This document shows positions 9,460 through 21,413 of a stretch of 64,000 nt of DNA, piece after piece. Positions within the stretch are counted from its first letter, which is position 1; every line of letters starts with the position of its first letter. A program made the position numbers and the translations under genes. The notes below the pieces were generated by a model that did no database searches, was not told where the DNA came from, and saw nothing but the letters and a program-made list of their open reading frames with translations. Source of the stretch: Cladopsammia gracilis (taxonomy: Eukaryota > Cnidaria > Anthozoa > Scleractinia > Dendrophylliidae); NCBI GenBank assembly GCA_022457155.1, contig JAJGOT010000003.1:3313501-3377500 (forward strand), written 5' to 3'.

Positions 9460-10444
9460 GATCCCCTAATTTTAACCCCTAAAAGATACGACGAGCACCC
9501 CCACCCAACCACATATCTCCACATATGCGAGTCCTCCTCCGGGGTTCTGCTATACGTTGTCTACCCGGTATGATGAACAGCGAGGAGCGATTTTTTATGT
9601 CGCTTAACGAATGTCAAAGTGAAATCTCGTGAAAAGAGTTAATTTTACGATTCGTTTAAAGTCAACTCGCTGAAAGTTAAACGAGTCAACTTTTCGCGCT
9701 CGACGAAGCTGAGAAATCTCACGCTGTATTTTTGTTCGCTTTTTGAGTTGTAATCTTTGTCTGCTGTTCCAATAGTTATTAAATATTTAGGTGTCATGAT
9801 TATGCAATAGTATGCAAGAGAGGGTAGATTGTGCTTATTCAGCTAACTAAAAATGTTTCGGTTTGATTATGCAAGAGTGTGGATTTCGGTTTTGTGCTAT
9901 TTTAAAACAATTAATCATTGCTATTACAGTTTGATTATGCAACAGTACGCAAAAGACGTAAAAATGTTCCTGATTTTGTTTATAAAAGTTATCAAGGAAG
10001 CATTTTAAGAAGCATTTTATAAGCGATTTCAGCGTGTTTATTTTTTTAAGAGAGATTTTGTCTCTATTTGACAAAAAGACAATGTATTGTTTGAGTGGCA
10101 AGTAAGAGAGAGAAAACGTTCTTGGCGTATAAAGTCTATAAAAAGAAGACGAATATCAATTGCGTGTCGTACTGATAACATTGAAATCCTAAAGCGGACA
10201 AGAGAGTTACCTTAGAGTGCTCAACGTAGCTTGATTGCATTGAAATCCTGACACAAGAGAGTTGCCTTCGAGCGCTCAACGTAGCTCTATTAGCAAAGAA
10301 TATAGCACACTTAAAGCAAGAAAAAATATATTTAAATCTATTATTTCGTTAAACAAAATTATCAATTGTTTGTAATGGTTGCTTTTAATGGTTCAGGTGC
10401 TATAGATTCAGTTTTACTACTAGAAAGTAGGTTATCTGAATTAA
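9460..10444. other. Right flank of the array; old repeats
   Basis: No gene is seen. It contains CTAAAAGATAC near 9480 (also found left of the array), a segment at about 9600-9645 resembling 795-840 in direct orientation, and the right arm of the inverted repeat at 9881-9965. A tandem pair of roughly 57-bp units lies at about 10176-10290, each ending in GCTCAACGTAGCT. Confidence 0.45.
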
Positions 10445-10753
10445 ATAGAATTGCTCTCTTGATGTTGGAGGAGGTGGCGATTGTTTTTTTCGTGCCGTAT
10501 CACATCAATTGTATGGCGATGCTACGAACCATTTTTATATACGTAGTCTTGGCATTGAATATTTAGTATATAACCCAGAACAGTTTATAGAGAGTAATAC
10601 TGAACACTCTTGGCAAGAATATTTGAATAATATGTCATGTCAAGGAACATGGGCTGATGCGATTATCATTCAAGCTGTGGCTAATTGTCTCAATTTATCA
10701 ATTTATATTGTTGAATCAAATGAAACTTTTGCTCCTGTCACTCTTGTTTAATT
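10445..10753 (+). pseudogene. OTU-type cysteine protease domain, broken remnant
   Basis: After an in-frame TAG, the frame reads a glycine-rich lead and GDCFFRAVSHQLYGD, the OTU catalytic-cysteine motif, followed by an NHFYIRSLGIEYL segment and GTWADAIIIQAVANCLNLSI, which match the OTU fold order. It stops at a TAA shortly after IYIVESN, before the C-terminal catalytic histidine strand. The preceding residues may lie in another frame (10366-10470), suggesting a frameshift. OTU proteases remove ubiquitin in hosts and are also carried by several transposon groups. In this repeat-rich setting a transposon remnant is more likely than a host gene. Confidence 0.7.
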
Positions 10754-11149
10754 TCGTTCCTATTACAAATTAAGTTATCGTCTCTTTCGTAGAAAAATAC
10801 GTAAACATTGGGAACATCAAACTTTAAGAGGGTATAAAGGAAAAGTAACACACATCTGAACAGCGCCACCATTTTGGACGGCAATCTATCCGTTCCGATG
10901 TTAACCGCGTAACTCTTTCCTCCTTTCCGGTTCTAGATTTTTGTTCGTGAAATGACCAGAACTCAATTCGTTCTATAGGTGTCAGAACATTCACTGAAGC
11001 GTGATGCTTGAAGTTGTTTCTCGCGGTGAATTTGCCTGTAAAGAGCTGTAAACCCGGCGCAGCTTTTTCTCGACAGCTACAGTGAGCTTACTTTACCATT
11101 TTGTAAACAAGGCCAAACACACGACAAATTAATCTAGCACTGCTAAATG
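10754..11149. other. Gene-free stretch before the foldback element
   Basis: I see no coding signal or clear repeat here beyond the CTAAATG at 11143-11149, which is one copy of the target duplication of the next element. Confidence 0.4.
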
Positions 11150-11689
11150 AGGGTGCTAATGGGGGTACCCAATTGTCAGTTAACTACTATTTTTTTTCGG
11201 CCAATTGTAAGTTAACAAGAGGCTACACTGGTAGCCTATACTCATGCGCTTGTATAAGAAAGTTTTACGTTTTTCTTTTTTAACTGGGTCACGCTGTCGG
11301 AAATCGGTTCATTTTAATATTTTCATTCATTGATCTTATCAAGTGATTTAGCTTGACAAGTAGGAAATTACGTATATCAGTAAGGCTTTTAAATTTGCAA
11401 AGTTAAGATAAGGTTACTTTAAAGGCCATGAGAATGACCAGAGTGAATGCGTTTTCGGGATTGGACTTAGAACAGCCGCTTTACGAAAATTATTCGACAT
11501 TAGATTCTCATCTAAAAACCATAATTTCTCACCTGTCAAGATAGCTTCCAAAACCGTAATAAGGATTGTCAGTATTAAAGATGTCTGTTTGATACAGGAT
11601 CGTACACAGCGAGTATGGGAAGGAAAAAAATCGAATTTCACTGATGCTTGTGTCCAATAAAATACGCTGTGGCTATATGGCCGGTAACC

Positions 11690-12700
11690 GGTCAAGGTTT
11701 TCAAAACACTAAATGGCCGGCAGTTCTATTTTCACAGTAAATTTCTCAAAATCGAAAAATTCCAGCTAATCTAAACTATCATATGTCGATTTAGAAAAGT
11801 CAAGCGATCCTGAAATGCTTTATAGATCTCAAGTCTAGGGTTTGGTTTACGCTGGGCTCAGAAGACGAAACCATGTTTTGTGACACTTAAACTTTTTTCA
11901 GTTCCACTGCCGGTCAAGGTTTTCAAAACACTAAATGGCCGGCAGTCCTATATTCTCAGTAAATTTGACAAATCGAAACAATACAGCCATTCTGAACTAT
12001 CATATGTCGTGATCCTGATCAAACGAGCCGGTTTTGTGGGATTTCTATATCACGAAACCATGTTTTGTGACACTTGGAACTTTTTTCAGCTCGACTGCCG
12101 GTCAAGGTTTTCAAAACACTAAATGGCCGGCAGTTCTATTTTTTCAGTAAATTTCACAAAATCGAAAAGATCCAGCCATTCTGAACTATCATATGTCGTG
12201 ATCCTGATCAAACGAGCCGGTTTTGTGGGATTTCTATATCACGAAACCCCCGACGAAACCATGTTTTTGCAGTCGAGCTGAAAAAAGTTCAGTGTCACAA
12301 AACATGGTTTTGTCTTCTGAGCCCAGCGTAAACCAAACACTAGACTTGAGATCTATAAAGCATTTCAGGATCGTTTGACTTTTTTAAATCGAGATATGAT
12401 AGTTTAGATTAGCCGGAATTTTTCGATTTTGTGAAATTTACTGAGAATATAGAACTGCCGGCCATTTAGTGTTTTGAAAACCTTGACCGGCAGTCGAACT
12501 GAAAAAATTTCTAAGTGTCACAAAACATGGTTTCATCTACTGAGCCTAGCGTAAACCAAACACTAGGCTTGAAATCTATAAAGCATTTCAGGATCGCTTG
12601 ACCTTTCTAAATCGACATATGATAGTTTAGATTAGCTGGAATTTTTCGATTTTGAGAAATTTACTGAGAATATAGGACTGCCGGCTATTTAGTCAACCCG
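11690..12700. repeat. Inverted array of ~190-bp units inside the foldback element
   Basis: Three forward copies start near 11690, 11908 and 12098 with CCGGTCAAGGTTTTCAAAAC followed by ACTAAATGGCCGGCAG. Two reverse copies lie at about 12270-12490 and 12490-12700. The turn-over point is near 12270, so the block can fold back on itself. Forward copies 2 and 3 share a segment (CGTGATCCTGATCAAACGAG) absent from copy 1, so units were rearranged after duplication. Confidence 0.8.
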
Positions 12701-13207
12701 CGTTCGCGTGCTAGGACAAAATGACGAAACAGAATACATACCATGTATCTCACTTGTCGCACTTCCCATTAGAAAAGGTAGCTCCATTTCCAACTGAGCC
12801 TTTGTAACAGCTTTCCCGTCGATCTTCTCTAATCGCAACAACTTTAAATCAAACTCACCGAGTCCAAACTTTCCGCTTATTGTTTGATTATATGTCCATT
12901 GAATTGTGCTTTGTCATGTCAAACGGTATGCGACTTATGTGTCATTCGAATGCCGATCCTTTGTCATCATCTCGATAAAAACTCAGAATAACTTTGACCA
13001 CGCCACTCGAAGCCATCACGGAGATCAAGGTCAACGCTCTACGACCCTGGTACCTTTCGCATATAATATCGGTTAATATGTCACCTGGTCACGCAGCGAG
13101 GCAGGTAAAAGTCACAAAATAGCTTTGCTGTTAGGAAAAAACTATGTTGCTTTTATTAACAACAACAATCGTTCATTTAGTATAATTAATAGAATGTCAC
13201 TTAACTG

Positions 13208-13474
13208 TTACCGTATTTTCTCGATTAAACGCCGGGCCCCGAATAAACGCCGGGTATAATTGAGGAAGTTGTGAGTAAGCTCCTCAAACGTTTGTTTGTG
13301 GTATAATAAACTTAAGATTTAAGGGCAAGGTACAAGGCTGCCAAGAAAAACGAATAATAACCCTTTCTTAAAAAATGGCGGGCGAGAAAAAACTGCTGAT
13401 ACAAAGAAACGCCGGGTCCACAAGGCCAAGTTTGAAATAAACGCCGGGGGCATTTAATAGAGAAAATACGGTAA
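13208..13474. mobile_element. Nested MITE with TTACCGTATTTTCTC ends
   Basis: The inverted termini are TTACCGTATTTTCTCGATTAA on the left and, on the other strand, TTACCGTATTTTCTCTATTAA on the right, each followed by AAACGCCGGG-like motifs. The element is 267 bp, has no coding capacity, and lies inside the larger foldback element. Confidence 0.8.
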
Positions 13475-13553
13475 CTTTTCATTTATCAGTTAACTACTAT
13501 ATTTTTGGGCAATTGTCAGTTAACTGTTAACCCCATCAGCACCCTCCTAAATG

Positions 13554-14923
13554 CACTGGTATTCTAAATTTCACTTTTGCCGGAACGCAATTGGCATGAA
13601 AACAAACAAAACGAAAAAAACTCGCGAGATAATAACGCCTTTTGTCACAACATTTCACCCACGACTGAAAAACCTTAAACAAATACTGATGAAAAATGGA
13701 GTTTCGTTCAAAACCAACCATTCCTGAAAACTATTTACAAAACGCCGTCTAACACATCATACAAGACGTAAATCACTTAACGACACGACTCATAACAGCC
13801 AAACTTTGAAAGCTAATATAAATGCATCGCAACCGCAAAACCACATAGCGGAGTCGGTGCAGGCCTGTCATGAACCTCATTTCGATCTAAGGGAAACTAA
13901 AAAAGTGACCGCCAGGAGTGGTGCCCTGTTTATCCGCTCCAGACCCAATATTTTCTATATAAGTGCGTCCATAGCAGACGTGACCGAAAAATGACCACGT
14001 GATCACCATTTTCCCGCCATTTTTCATGTCAAAATATATAAAACAGCAGACTTGATACTTTAGCTAACTACAAAACTTTCCGTTTCATTATGCAAGAGTA
14101 GGAACACCAAAATACCATAAATTTTGACTTTCGTTCTTTTTTCGAATACTGCTGGAGAGTTGAAAAAGAAATGGCTGATGGCGCGATGTTTGCTAAACAT
14201 AGCTCAAATTGTCCTGGCATGGGGAAAGGCAGCTCTAGAGAAATGACATGTTGTTACGGCCTCCTTTCATTAGATTCGGCAAATGTGAAGTTCAATGTTT
14301 GAATCGGGCCTTACTTTAAAGAATATTAAAGATTCAGTCACCATTTGTTGTGTCAATTGATATTTTGATAATTAATATTAATGTCTCATCTGATCAGATA
14401 TAAAGTCATTGCACGTGACGTATTATCGATGTGGGCTTTTAATTGTTTTGAAATTGCGGCAATCTATTGTATTTGATTTAGAAAGTCTTTTCCATTGTCA
14501 AATATCCCAACCGAAAATAGACAATGAATAACTGAAAATGCACTGTGTAAATTGAACCAACAACACATTTTCATCGTCAATTAGTTAGCAAGGCGGGAAA
14601 AGTCTTTCACTTTCACTTCACTAACATCAAAATTATTTACATTCACACTCGTGATTCTTTGTTACTCATAACTTTTTTTGACTTGCACCAACACGAATTT
14701 TCAAACCAAGTTCTCTCAATCTTCTCTATCCTGCCAAGAACCATATCCAGTTGACTACTGCGCCTCGCATTTTCTACATAATGTCTGATTCTACAACGCC
14801 ATCTTTACCATATTTATTTATATTTATTTTAGATTCTTCTTTTTTTAACCTCATGTTTCAACGCATTAACGAGATGGCTTTAAGACCCCTTTGATTGATT
14901 GTTGTCTTATACTGAATGACGGA
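13554..14923. other. Gene-free stretch
   Basis: I see no supported gene. A GTTTCATTATGCAAGAGTA motif near 14085 is a variant of the repeat near 9780-9960. The rest is AT-rich with short open frames only. Confidence 0.35.
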
Positions 14924-15720
14924 TTGAAATAACAAAATTGGCTTTGGAAAAAGAAAAAAAAAACGGCCTTTAAAGAAATAAAAGGGGGTCTTAGTTTTAG
15001 GTCTTAGTTTTCGAAAAAACGAAAACTAAGACCCTGGTAAGCAGTGTCAAGATGAAGATAAATAATACGATTATAGCAATGGAAACTTAACACCTTGCTG
15101 CGCAAGTAAGAATGTCACGCCATGTCACGCCCGCCACAATTCATGGCATTCAACCTGCAAGCTAACCAGAGTTTTCTGTTTATTGTGCGATCATTTGACA
15201 TGAATATCGCTTCTTTTGAGCAGTATTTTCCTCGACTGTGGCCGCTTCCATTTCAAGTGAACTGAAAAAACGGCCTTTAAAGAAATAAAAGGGGGTCTTA
15301 GTTTTAGGTCTTAGTTTTCGAAAAAACGAAAACTAAGACCCTGGTAAGCAGTGTCAAAATGACTTTTGCCATAGACTTCGCATCTGGTTTTTGTGTATTG
15401 TCTTGTAGTAAATAACGGATTGAAATAACAAAATTGGCTTTGGAAAAAGAAAAAACGCTTTTAAAGGCATTTAAAGGCTTTTAAAGGGGGTCTTAGTTTT
15501 AGGTCTTAGTTTTCGAAAAACGAAAACTAAGACCCTGGTAAAAAAGGTCTTTTAAAGGGGGTCTTAGTTTTAGGTCTTAGTTTTCGAAAAAACGAAAACT
15601 AAGACCCTGGTAAAAAAGGTAAATTATAGGGGGTCTTAGTTTTAGGTCTTAGTTTTAGGTCTTAGTTTTGGGTCTTAGATATTGGTCTTAGGTCTTAGGT
15701 CTTCGTTTTCGTGGGTCTTC
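14924..15720. repeat. Array of GGTCTTAG hairpin units
   Basis: Four copies of a near-perfect hairpin occur: GGTCTTAGTTTTCG, a short A-rich loop, then CGAAAACTAAGACC. They are at about 15000-15033, 15307-15340, 15502-15534 and 15572-15605. A degraded run of GGTCTTAG-like words continues to 15720. Copies 1 to 3 also share flanks (GGCTTTGGAAAAAG and GGTAAGCAGTGTCAA), so the repeating object is larger than the hairpin. The spacing is irregular, unlike a CRISPR array. Confidence 0.8.
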
Positions 15721-16149
15721 GTTTTCAATACAACCGTACCGTGCCGAATATTTAGGGTGCGGTGCAGAATTTTTAGCGCGTGTAAATGGGGTTTAAACTA
15801 CAACCATGAGGTGCCGATAAGGGTCAATTAACGTCCGCCGGGCTTTCAAGATGTTACGAAACGAAACTGAAACTTCTATATGTGTAGAAATAAAACTACT
15901 GTACACATGCACAGTTAAAAATAGCTACTGGTAGGTAGTTAATTGCAAAGGAAAAGCGCTACCTTGATTTATATTTTCTGGCTTATATATGAGTGGTAAA
16001 AGCGAAATACTTCCGGCAACAGCCGATGATAATATAATTTATATTTGCTTCCAATAAATCTGTGGTCATTGATTTCATCGACTGCTTGAACGGATATGGT
16101 CGAGCGGTTCGGCTTTGTCGGTTGAATAAAACAATTTCTCAGATCGCTT

Positions 16150-17200
16150 CTTCAAGATGGTTTTCATGTTATGCGTATACTAGCACTTGTTCTTCCTTGA
16201 ACAAACAAAAACACAAACTCAAGCAATTAAGTGTAACTCAATGATGTGAAACAAAACGATTCACTTTCTTTACATGAAAGGTGTCATGGGCCAATCTGCT
16301 GAATTATTTGATGAACTAAAAATGTTGTCTGGTTCCTAACAGTACGAATTTCACCTGGTATCTTTTTGCAAAACTGATGCAAAGTTATCGAAACTTAATA
16401 CACCGAGTCGGCTGAGTGATGTGAATGTGTACATGAGCAATTTCATAATTAACTCACCTTCGTTTCGCCAGCACTGCGGCAGTCGTTCTTCTTTGCTTTT
16501 ATAGTGTAGAGTTTATCATTCAAAAAATAGTTTTCTCTGAGCAAATTTTGTAGGCTTTGTGCTTAGCCGACGTGAAAATTATAACCTTCTTGATGGTCAC
16601 CGAGCTTCATTGCATTTGGACTTAATTCGCGCACTGACATTTCAGGCTGCTTAGCTCCCACCGATCGATTGATCCACGCGACGGCAATAGATGAAGATGG
16701 ATGAAGGTCACAATTCTAAAGCTTCATAGAGAAGTGTTACAAGTATTTTTACATACAAAGGCAATTTCCTGTTGAAGAAAGTAGTCAAGACTATGGCGTA
16801 GCCAAGAATAAATCAAACAACGGAAAAGGTGATTCTGTTACCAATGAATGTCATAGCCAATGATCACACGAGAAAAATCGACAGTTGTTATCAAAAAGAA
16901 AAAAACGCTCGCCGATTCCACGAATCCTATTAACCTTGTGACCGGCGCCTGTGTTTATGTTCTCAGTTTACCTACAAAATGTGTTTTACTTGGTTATCTT
17001 TTCAGCATGTTAAATGAAAGCAGGCTAAGCCTCTGAAAGGAAGCAAAGCTGAGCACTTTCCTGTACCCAAACATGTGTTGCAGTACGTAACTATTAACGA
17101 TAAATATTCGATATATTTCTTGTAATGCTATATATCTGTTATCCACTTGAATTGCAGCACTATTTCTTTCCCAGAGCAAAAGCAGCAGTTCATCCGTCCC
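16150..17200. repeat. Diverged ~1-kb duplicated block, copy 1
   Basis: Several stretches match 25960-27100 in the same order and orientation: ATGAACTAAAAATGTTGTCT, GACATTTCAGGCTGCTTAGC, GATGGATGAAGGTCACAATT, GCTCGCCGATTCCAC, and AAAGCTGAGCACTTTC. Conservation is patchy with indels, so it is an old duplication or two copies of a long repeat. I see no convincing long frame in either copy; both have a short frame ending in a KHKL..SVTQ-like peptide (ending near 16243 and 25999). Confidence 0.75.
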
Positions 17201-17212
17201 CGACCTAATTAA

Positions 17213-17915
17213 GGTTACAGTGTACCTTCGGGGGTGTCTCCAGCATAACAGCTCTAGCGTTTTAAGATTACACTTAATATACCTAAACCCAGATATCAAA
17301 TTAAAGCTTATAGAGCTGGCTATCTAAATATGGAAACAATTTGCTAATAAAATGAATTGTCTAATTTTTTACGACGTCTAAATTCGAACGTCCGAATCAG
17401 CTTTAAAGCGCTATAACTCAAAGCGATTATTATATTTTGCTAATTTGATTTGTTCTCGGGTTTCCGGACACGAAGCGCTAAAAAAACGTGTCGGCGATTT
17501 CCCATATTCAATTGCAGTGAAAAGTTACAGAATATTTTCGAAAAGGGGAGAAAAAAAATTGGAATGATCGCACGGAAATGGCTCTTGACGAAAAAGTTTT
17601 CGGAATTAAGAATTTTGTTGATTATATGTTAGCCTAGCTTCTGTCCAAATTTAAGGAAAATCGAACAAATTCCCTTTGAGTTGTAGCTCTTTGAAGTGTC
17701 CCCAACAAGCGAAAAATTAACTTTGAGAAAACGGCGCTTAAAAAAACATATCGCTTAATAAACAAACTCCGCCCACAAAAGTTATACCGTCATTTCTCGG
17801 TCAATTTTCACTATTTTTCGATAATTTTTTTTTGGATGAAAGTTCATTCTGTAAACTTAGTTTTAACGCCAAAAAAAATTTCGATAAATTTTCGATCTGA
17901 AGGTACACTGTAACC
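17213..17915. mobile_element. TTAA-flanked element with 17-bp perfect inverted ends
   Basis: GGTTACAGTGTACCTTC starts at 17213, and its reverse complement ends at 17915. Both ends abut TTAA (17209-17212 and 17916-17919). TTAA duplications are typical of piggyBac and Kolobok transposons. The 703-bp interior has no transposase, so it is non-autonomous. Confidence 0.75.
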
Positions 17916-17919
17916 TTAA

Positions 17920-18356
17920 GAAAGGGGATTTGTGCGTTTAGCCTCCCTCGCTCAAATTACGCATTCGAATCCATTCACTTCCATTTACTCATTCACTCTT
18001 CCCAGAAACTCCAAAAACGTCTCACTGAATTTTATATCGCTTGGCTTCCTTGAGAAGTGGAAAACTAGATCAGAGTCCCCATAGTGATTGCCTGACCCTG
18101 ATAATAAGAAAGAAAGAAACCAATAAAGCGCAGCAAGAATAAGAGCTGGAACACTTTCAGTTTCCGCGAATTTCATGCACTTTGTGACCCTTGAGTCTGG
18201 ATTGCGTTTTGCAGACATTCAATGTCGTTTCGACTCGAATTCAGTAACGTCATGCATCTCGGTAAAAGGCTGGGGCCTTGCTATTTTCTCCCGAGTGGAA
18301 TTCCCATATGAAATTTATGGGGATGATCGTCGGAAATTTTGAAAGGAACCGGCCCT

Positions 18357-18388
<32 letters not shown>

Positions 18389-18487
18389 CGTTGTTGAAAC
18401 TCGTTTTGTACGTGTGGCTCAAATTCATTTCTACCCCTAAGAGGTACCGAAAAAATTGTTTTTGCCAGCATATAATGTTTCTGGCTA
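17920..18487. other. Gene-free stretch with an AAC microsatellite
   Basis: Only an (AAC)n run at about 18356-18389 stands out. Confidence 0.4.
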
Positions 18488-18795
18488 CTACAGTGGAACC
18501 TCGATTTAACGAACCTCTATACAGTGTCTGTGTAATGAAGTCCTCGGTATATATAACGAACGATATTGTTCAGCCCGGCAAAATTTCAAAAGTGTATAAA
18601 ACAGAACCTCGATATAACGAATCTCGATATAGCGAAATCCTTGTGATAAAGAACACAATCCGGCAGCCCAAACGTATGTCTGAAATCTACCCCGATATAA
18701 CGAATAAATGTGAACGCGCGACAAAAGATAAATGCGGAACAGACCAACAGAGAGCAACCTGTACAATTTTCCAGTGCCGTATTTATATGTACAGT
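18488..18795 (+). mobile_element. Pogo/Tigger-like element remnant
   Basis: It begins ACAGTGGAACCTCGATTTAA and repeats AACCTCGATATAACGAA and CGATATAACG motifs through about 18710, like the ends of pogo/Tigger transposons. No transposase frame remains. The right end (TACAGTGTACTGTAG near 18790) is not a clear inverted copy, so the boundary is uncertain. Confidence 0.5.
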
Positions 18796-20110
18796 GTACT
18801 GTAGCTTCATACGGGCATTAAAGTGCAAATGTTATTCCTTCAGATCTGGAAATACGTAACACCGTTACAAAACTTATTAACTTTACCTCAATATAACAAA
18901 CAGTTTGGTTGTTTTTCCGCAAATTCCTTATAACGTTAACTCTAACAGCTGTGGTCATTTTCGATTCAAAGACCCTTAGTGGCACGGATAACCTCCGAAC
19001 ACCTCCTCCCGGGGTAGTTTCACTGAAAGCGCCTAGTTTTTATGGTGATCAAAAAAACTAACGTCAAATCACAATTCAGTCCGCTTTAACTTATAATCTC
19101 AGCTTCTGCTATACATGCTATACAAAAGCTCAGAGCGCTGCCAGATGAATCTGCACAAGAATCTGCACAATTTCCTCTGTTTCCTGAAGTTTCTCGCCAG
19201 CACCCACGTTCTATTGTTACTAGTTCTTTAATTTAACAACAACAACAATCAAAACGTTTTATACAGTCCAACCTCCCTGTGTGAAGTCAGGTGTAAAGTC
19301 ACAACATCTTACAAGAAATTGAGACCACCTTTCAGCGATAGCAGTGACGATATCTATTTTATAGATTTTTTTATTACCTCTGTTAGGCAACTTTTCGAAC
19401 ACATTTTCATTAGACACTCCAAATGTTATGCAGATACAATCATTTTGACAATCAAATCAAATAAAAAATCTCTTTGAACGTAATTTCAAGATGTACAGTT
19501 CGACCGCAATTGATTAGTATTTCTTGTTGTTTGCTACTGGCTAGACAACATCATAGCTGTTATCATGGCTATCGGCATGAACTGGCGAAACTCAGTTGTT
19601 TCATTTTAGATTATTCAGTAAGATATACCCAGCCAGACTACTCCTCAAAATTCCGCTTAGTGGTGGTGTTCAGCTCCCCCTTTAAAAACTTTACCCTTTT
19701 GCTGGACCAAAATGCGTCATTTTTGCCAGTAACTACCCCTTACAATTCCCTCCTTTTTTAAGCGAAAATGGAAACAAAATTGTATTCATTTTCAGACTAG
19801 AAGACAAAACATACCCATTTTCAGCGCCAAATTGTTATCTTATATAAACTACAACGGCTCAAAACCCTGTCCTTTGGGGCCTGGCACATAAAATGCACAT
19901 TAAGGTTAGAGAAGATTTCCCCCCCCCTGCCCCCTCCCTGGGATACACCATAGTAAGACCTTCCCGTGGCATGTTTGAATGTTTTTAATGATTTAAAAAC
20001 TATTATAAAGATACGTTAAAGCATCCCGCGTATAGATAGATACTTTGTACAATGATCCACTACAGGTTTATATGAGTCAATGTTTAAACTCACTGTACAC
20101 TCAGCTGACC
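18796..20110. other. Gene-free stretch
   Basis: I see no supported gene or clear repeat. A C-rich run lies near 19919-19940. Confidence 0.35.
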
Positions 20111-20292
20111 TACAATATCGGACAAAATTGTTGAAACACTTCTTTCGGTCCTTCTCCCCAATGTTGAAAATAATAACATGCAATGTTAAAAGCAGTTTGA
20201 CTCATCATTGAGGAAGAGGGAGAGCCATGCACATTGGATGGCGAATTTTCACCTTGAGCCAAGTGTTTCAAGTAACTGTGTCTGATATTGTA
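20111..20292. mobile_element. Solo ~180-bp palindromic element resembling the Rep-array boundary
   Basis: It starts and ends with TA and has inverted ends TACAATATCGGACA and, on the other strand, TACAATATCAGACA. Like the 186-bp boundary at 1012-1197, it starts TACAAT, is about 180 bp long, and has inner arms CCTTCTCCCCAATGTTGAA (20150-20168) and CATTGAGGAAGAGGG near 20206. The boundary has CCTTCCCTCCAATGTTGAA and CATTGAGGAGGGAG. The spacing of the inner arms differs, so this is a related family, not a copy. It may be a MITE of the same lineage or a recombination leftover like a solo LTR. Confidence 0.6.
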
Positions 20293-21061
20293 ACTCATGA
20301 AAGCAACTACTTACTTTACTTTCCTCTCTTAATTTTTTGTAACTTCGAAAACCCTAAGACTACCGTGGGAAAGTAATGATCTCCCCTCAAAATCGCCATA
20401 GCCTCACCTCCTAAATAAATTGAAACAAGTATACATTCAGCCACAATTTATAAAAAAAAATACGTATCAGAAAGATTAAAAATTTACTTAAATTTGCACG
20501 AACAATGAAAACCTGTCCAATTATATACCAATTATAAGACCAAAACGGTTAAAAAAGAGGCACTCTTTGGGCCGCACATATCTACATAGCTTATGTAGGG
20601 GTTATCCCCTCTGTGAGTGCAAAAACGCTTTCCAAAAAATGGCATAAAAATGGGGTTTTCATAATCAAAAAGTGTGTATAAAAATAACATAAAATTATAG
20701 TACTTTCATGAAGACATTATTTTGACTGTAGGTGATCTAAGTGCTCTGCTAAAAATTTACTGTAGGGCTACTGGGGAGCGTAATCTTAGTCATGGCTCCC
20801 AGGGAATGCGAATTCTTTTACTATTTAATTGCCCGATCATTCTCTACAAAAACGAATAACAACAAAAACGATTATACTTTTCAAATGTTACTGAGTAGAG
20901 TTCTGTAGACAAGAACTGGGAACAAAAATATCCAAACCAATGAAAATCACTGACAACAAAAGAAATCAGAATCGATTCTGCATTGAAACCTTTTGACTAA
21001 AAAATATAATTACTGAAATTAATTTTCCAATGCAGTTCTCAAACCACTTTCAAGCTGTGGA

Positions 21062-21093
<32 letters not shown>

Positions 21094-21411
21094 TGTCCCA
21101 AAACAATAAAACGGCGGCCATATTTATATTGGTGTCCCAAGGTAATCCTGTGGGGATTGAACTCTTTTCTAATGCAAACACCTTGTTTTGTTCAAATAAA
21201 TTAGCATAGCTGCAGACCACGTGAGTGAAAACACTCTCTAAAGCGTTGTTACTGTGTTAGACATGGACATAATTACATTGTAAACTTTATTTCAATTCGG
21301 ATTGTCATGTGAAAGGCGTTTTCCACACGGCAGTTAATTCAAAAGCGGCATTGCAAGAGCGGTAGCTTTATTTAAAAATAAAAAGTAGCATATCTTCCAG
21401 TTTGAGTGCAA
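20293..21411. other. Gene-free stretch
   Basis: AT-rich DNA without a supported gene. GGCGGCCAT and GGTGTCCCAA occur twice near 21080-21140, a small local duplication. Confidence 0.35.
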
Positions 21412-21413
21412 TA

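Larger units (their letters stand above)
11150..13546. mobile_element. Non-autonomous foldback DNA transposon, ~2.4 kb
   Basis: The ends are inverted: GAGGGTGCTAATGGGG at 11149-11164 and, on the other strand, GAGGGTGCTGATGGGG at 13531-13546. Both are followed by copies of CAATTGTCAGTTAAC-type motifs in inverted orientation. The flanks carry a direct repeat CTAAATG (11143-11149 and 13547-13553), a likely 7-bp target-site duplication with one base of ambiguity. No transposase frame is seen inside. It contains an inverted satellite block and a nested MITE. The superfamily is not clear; a 7-8 bp duplication would fit hAT or P-like enzymes. Confidence 0.75.

Noticed and set aside
14924..15720. CRISPR-like array
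   Set aside because: Spacing is irregular, units are hairpin MITE-like, there are no cas genes, and the context is eukaryotic.
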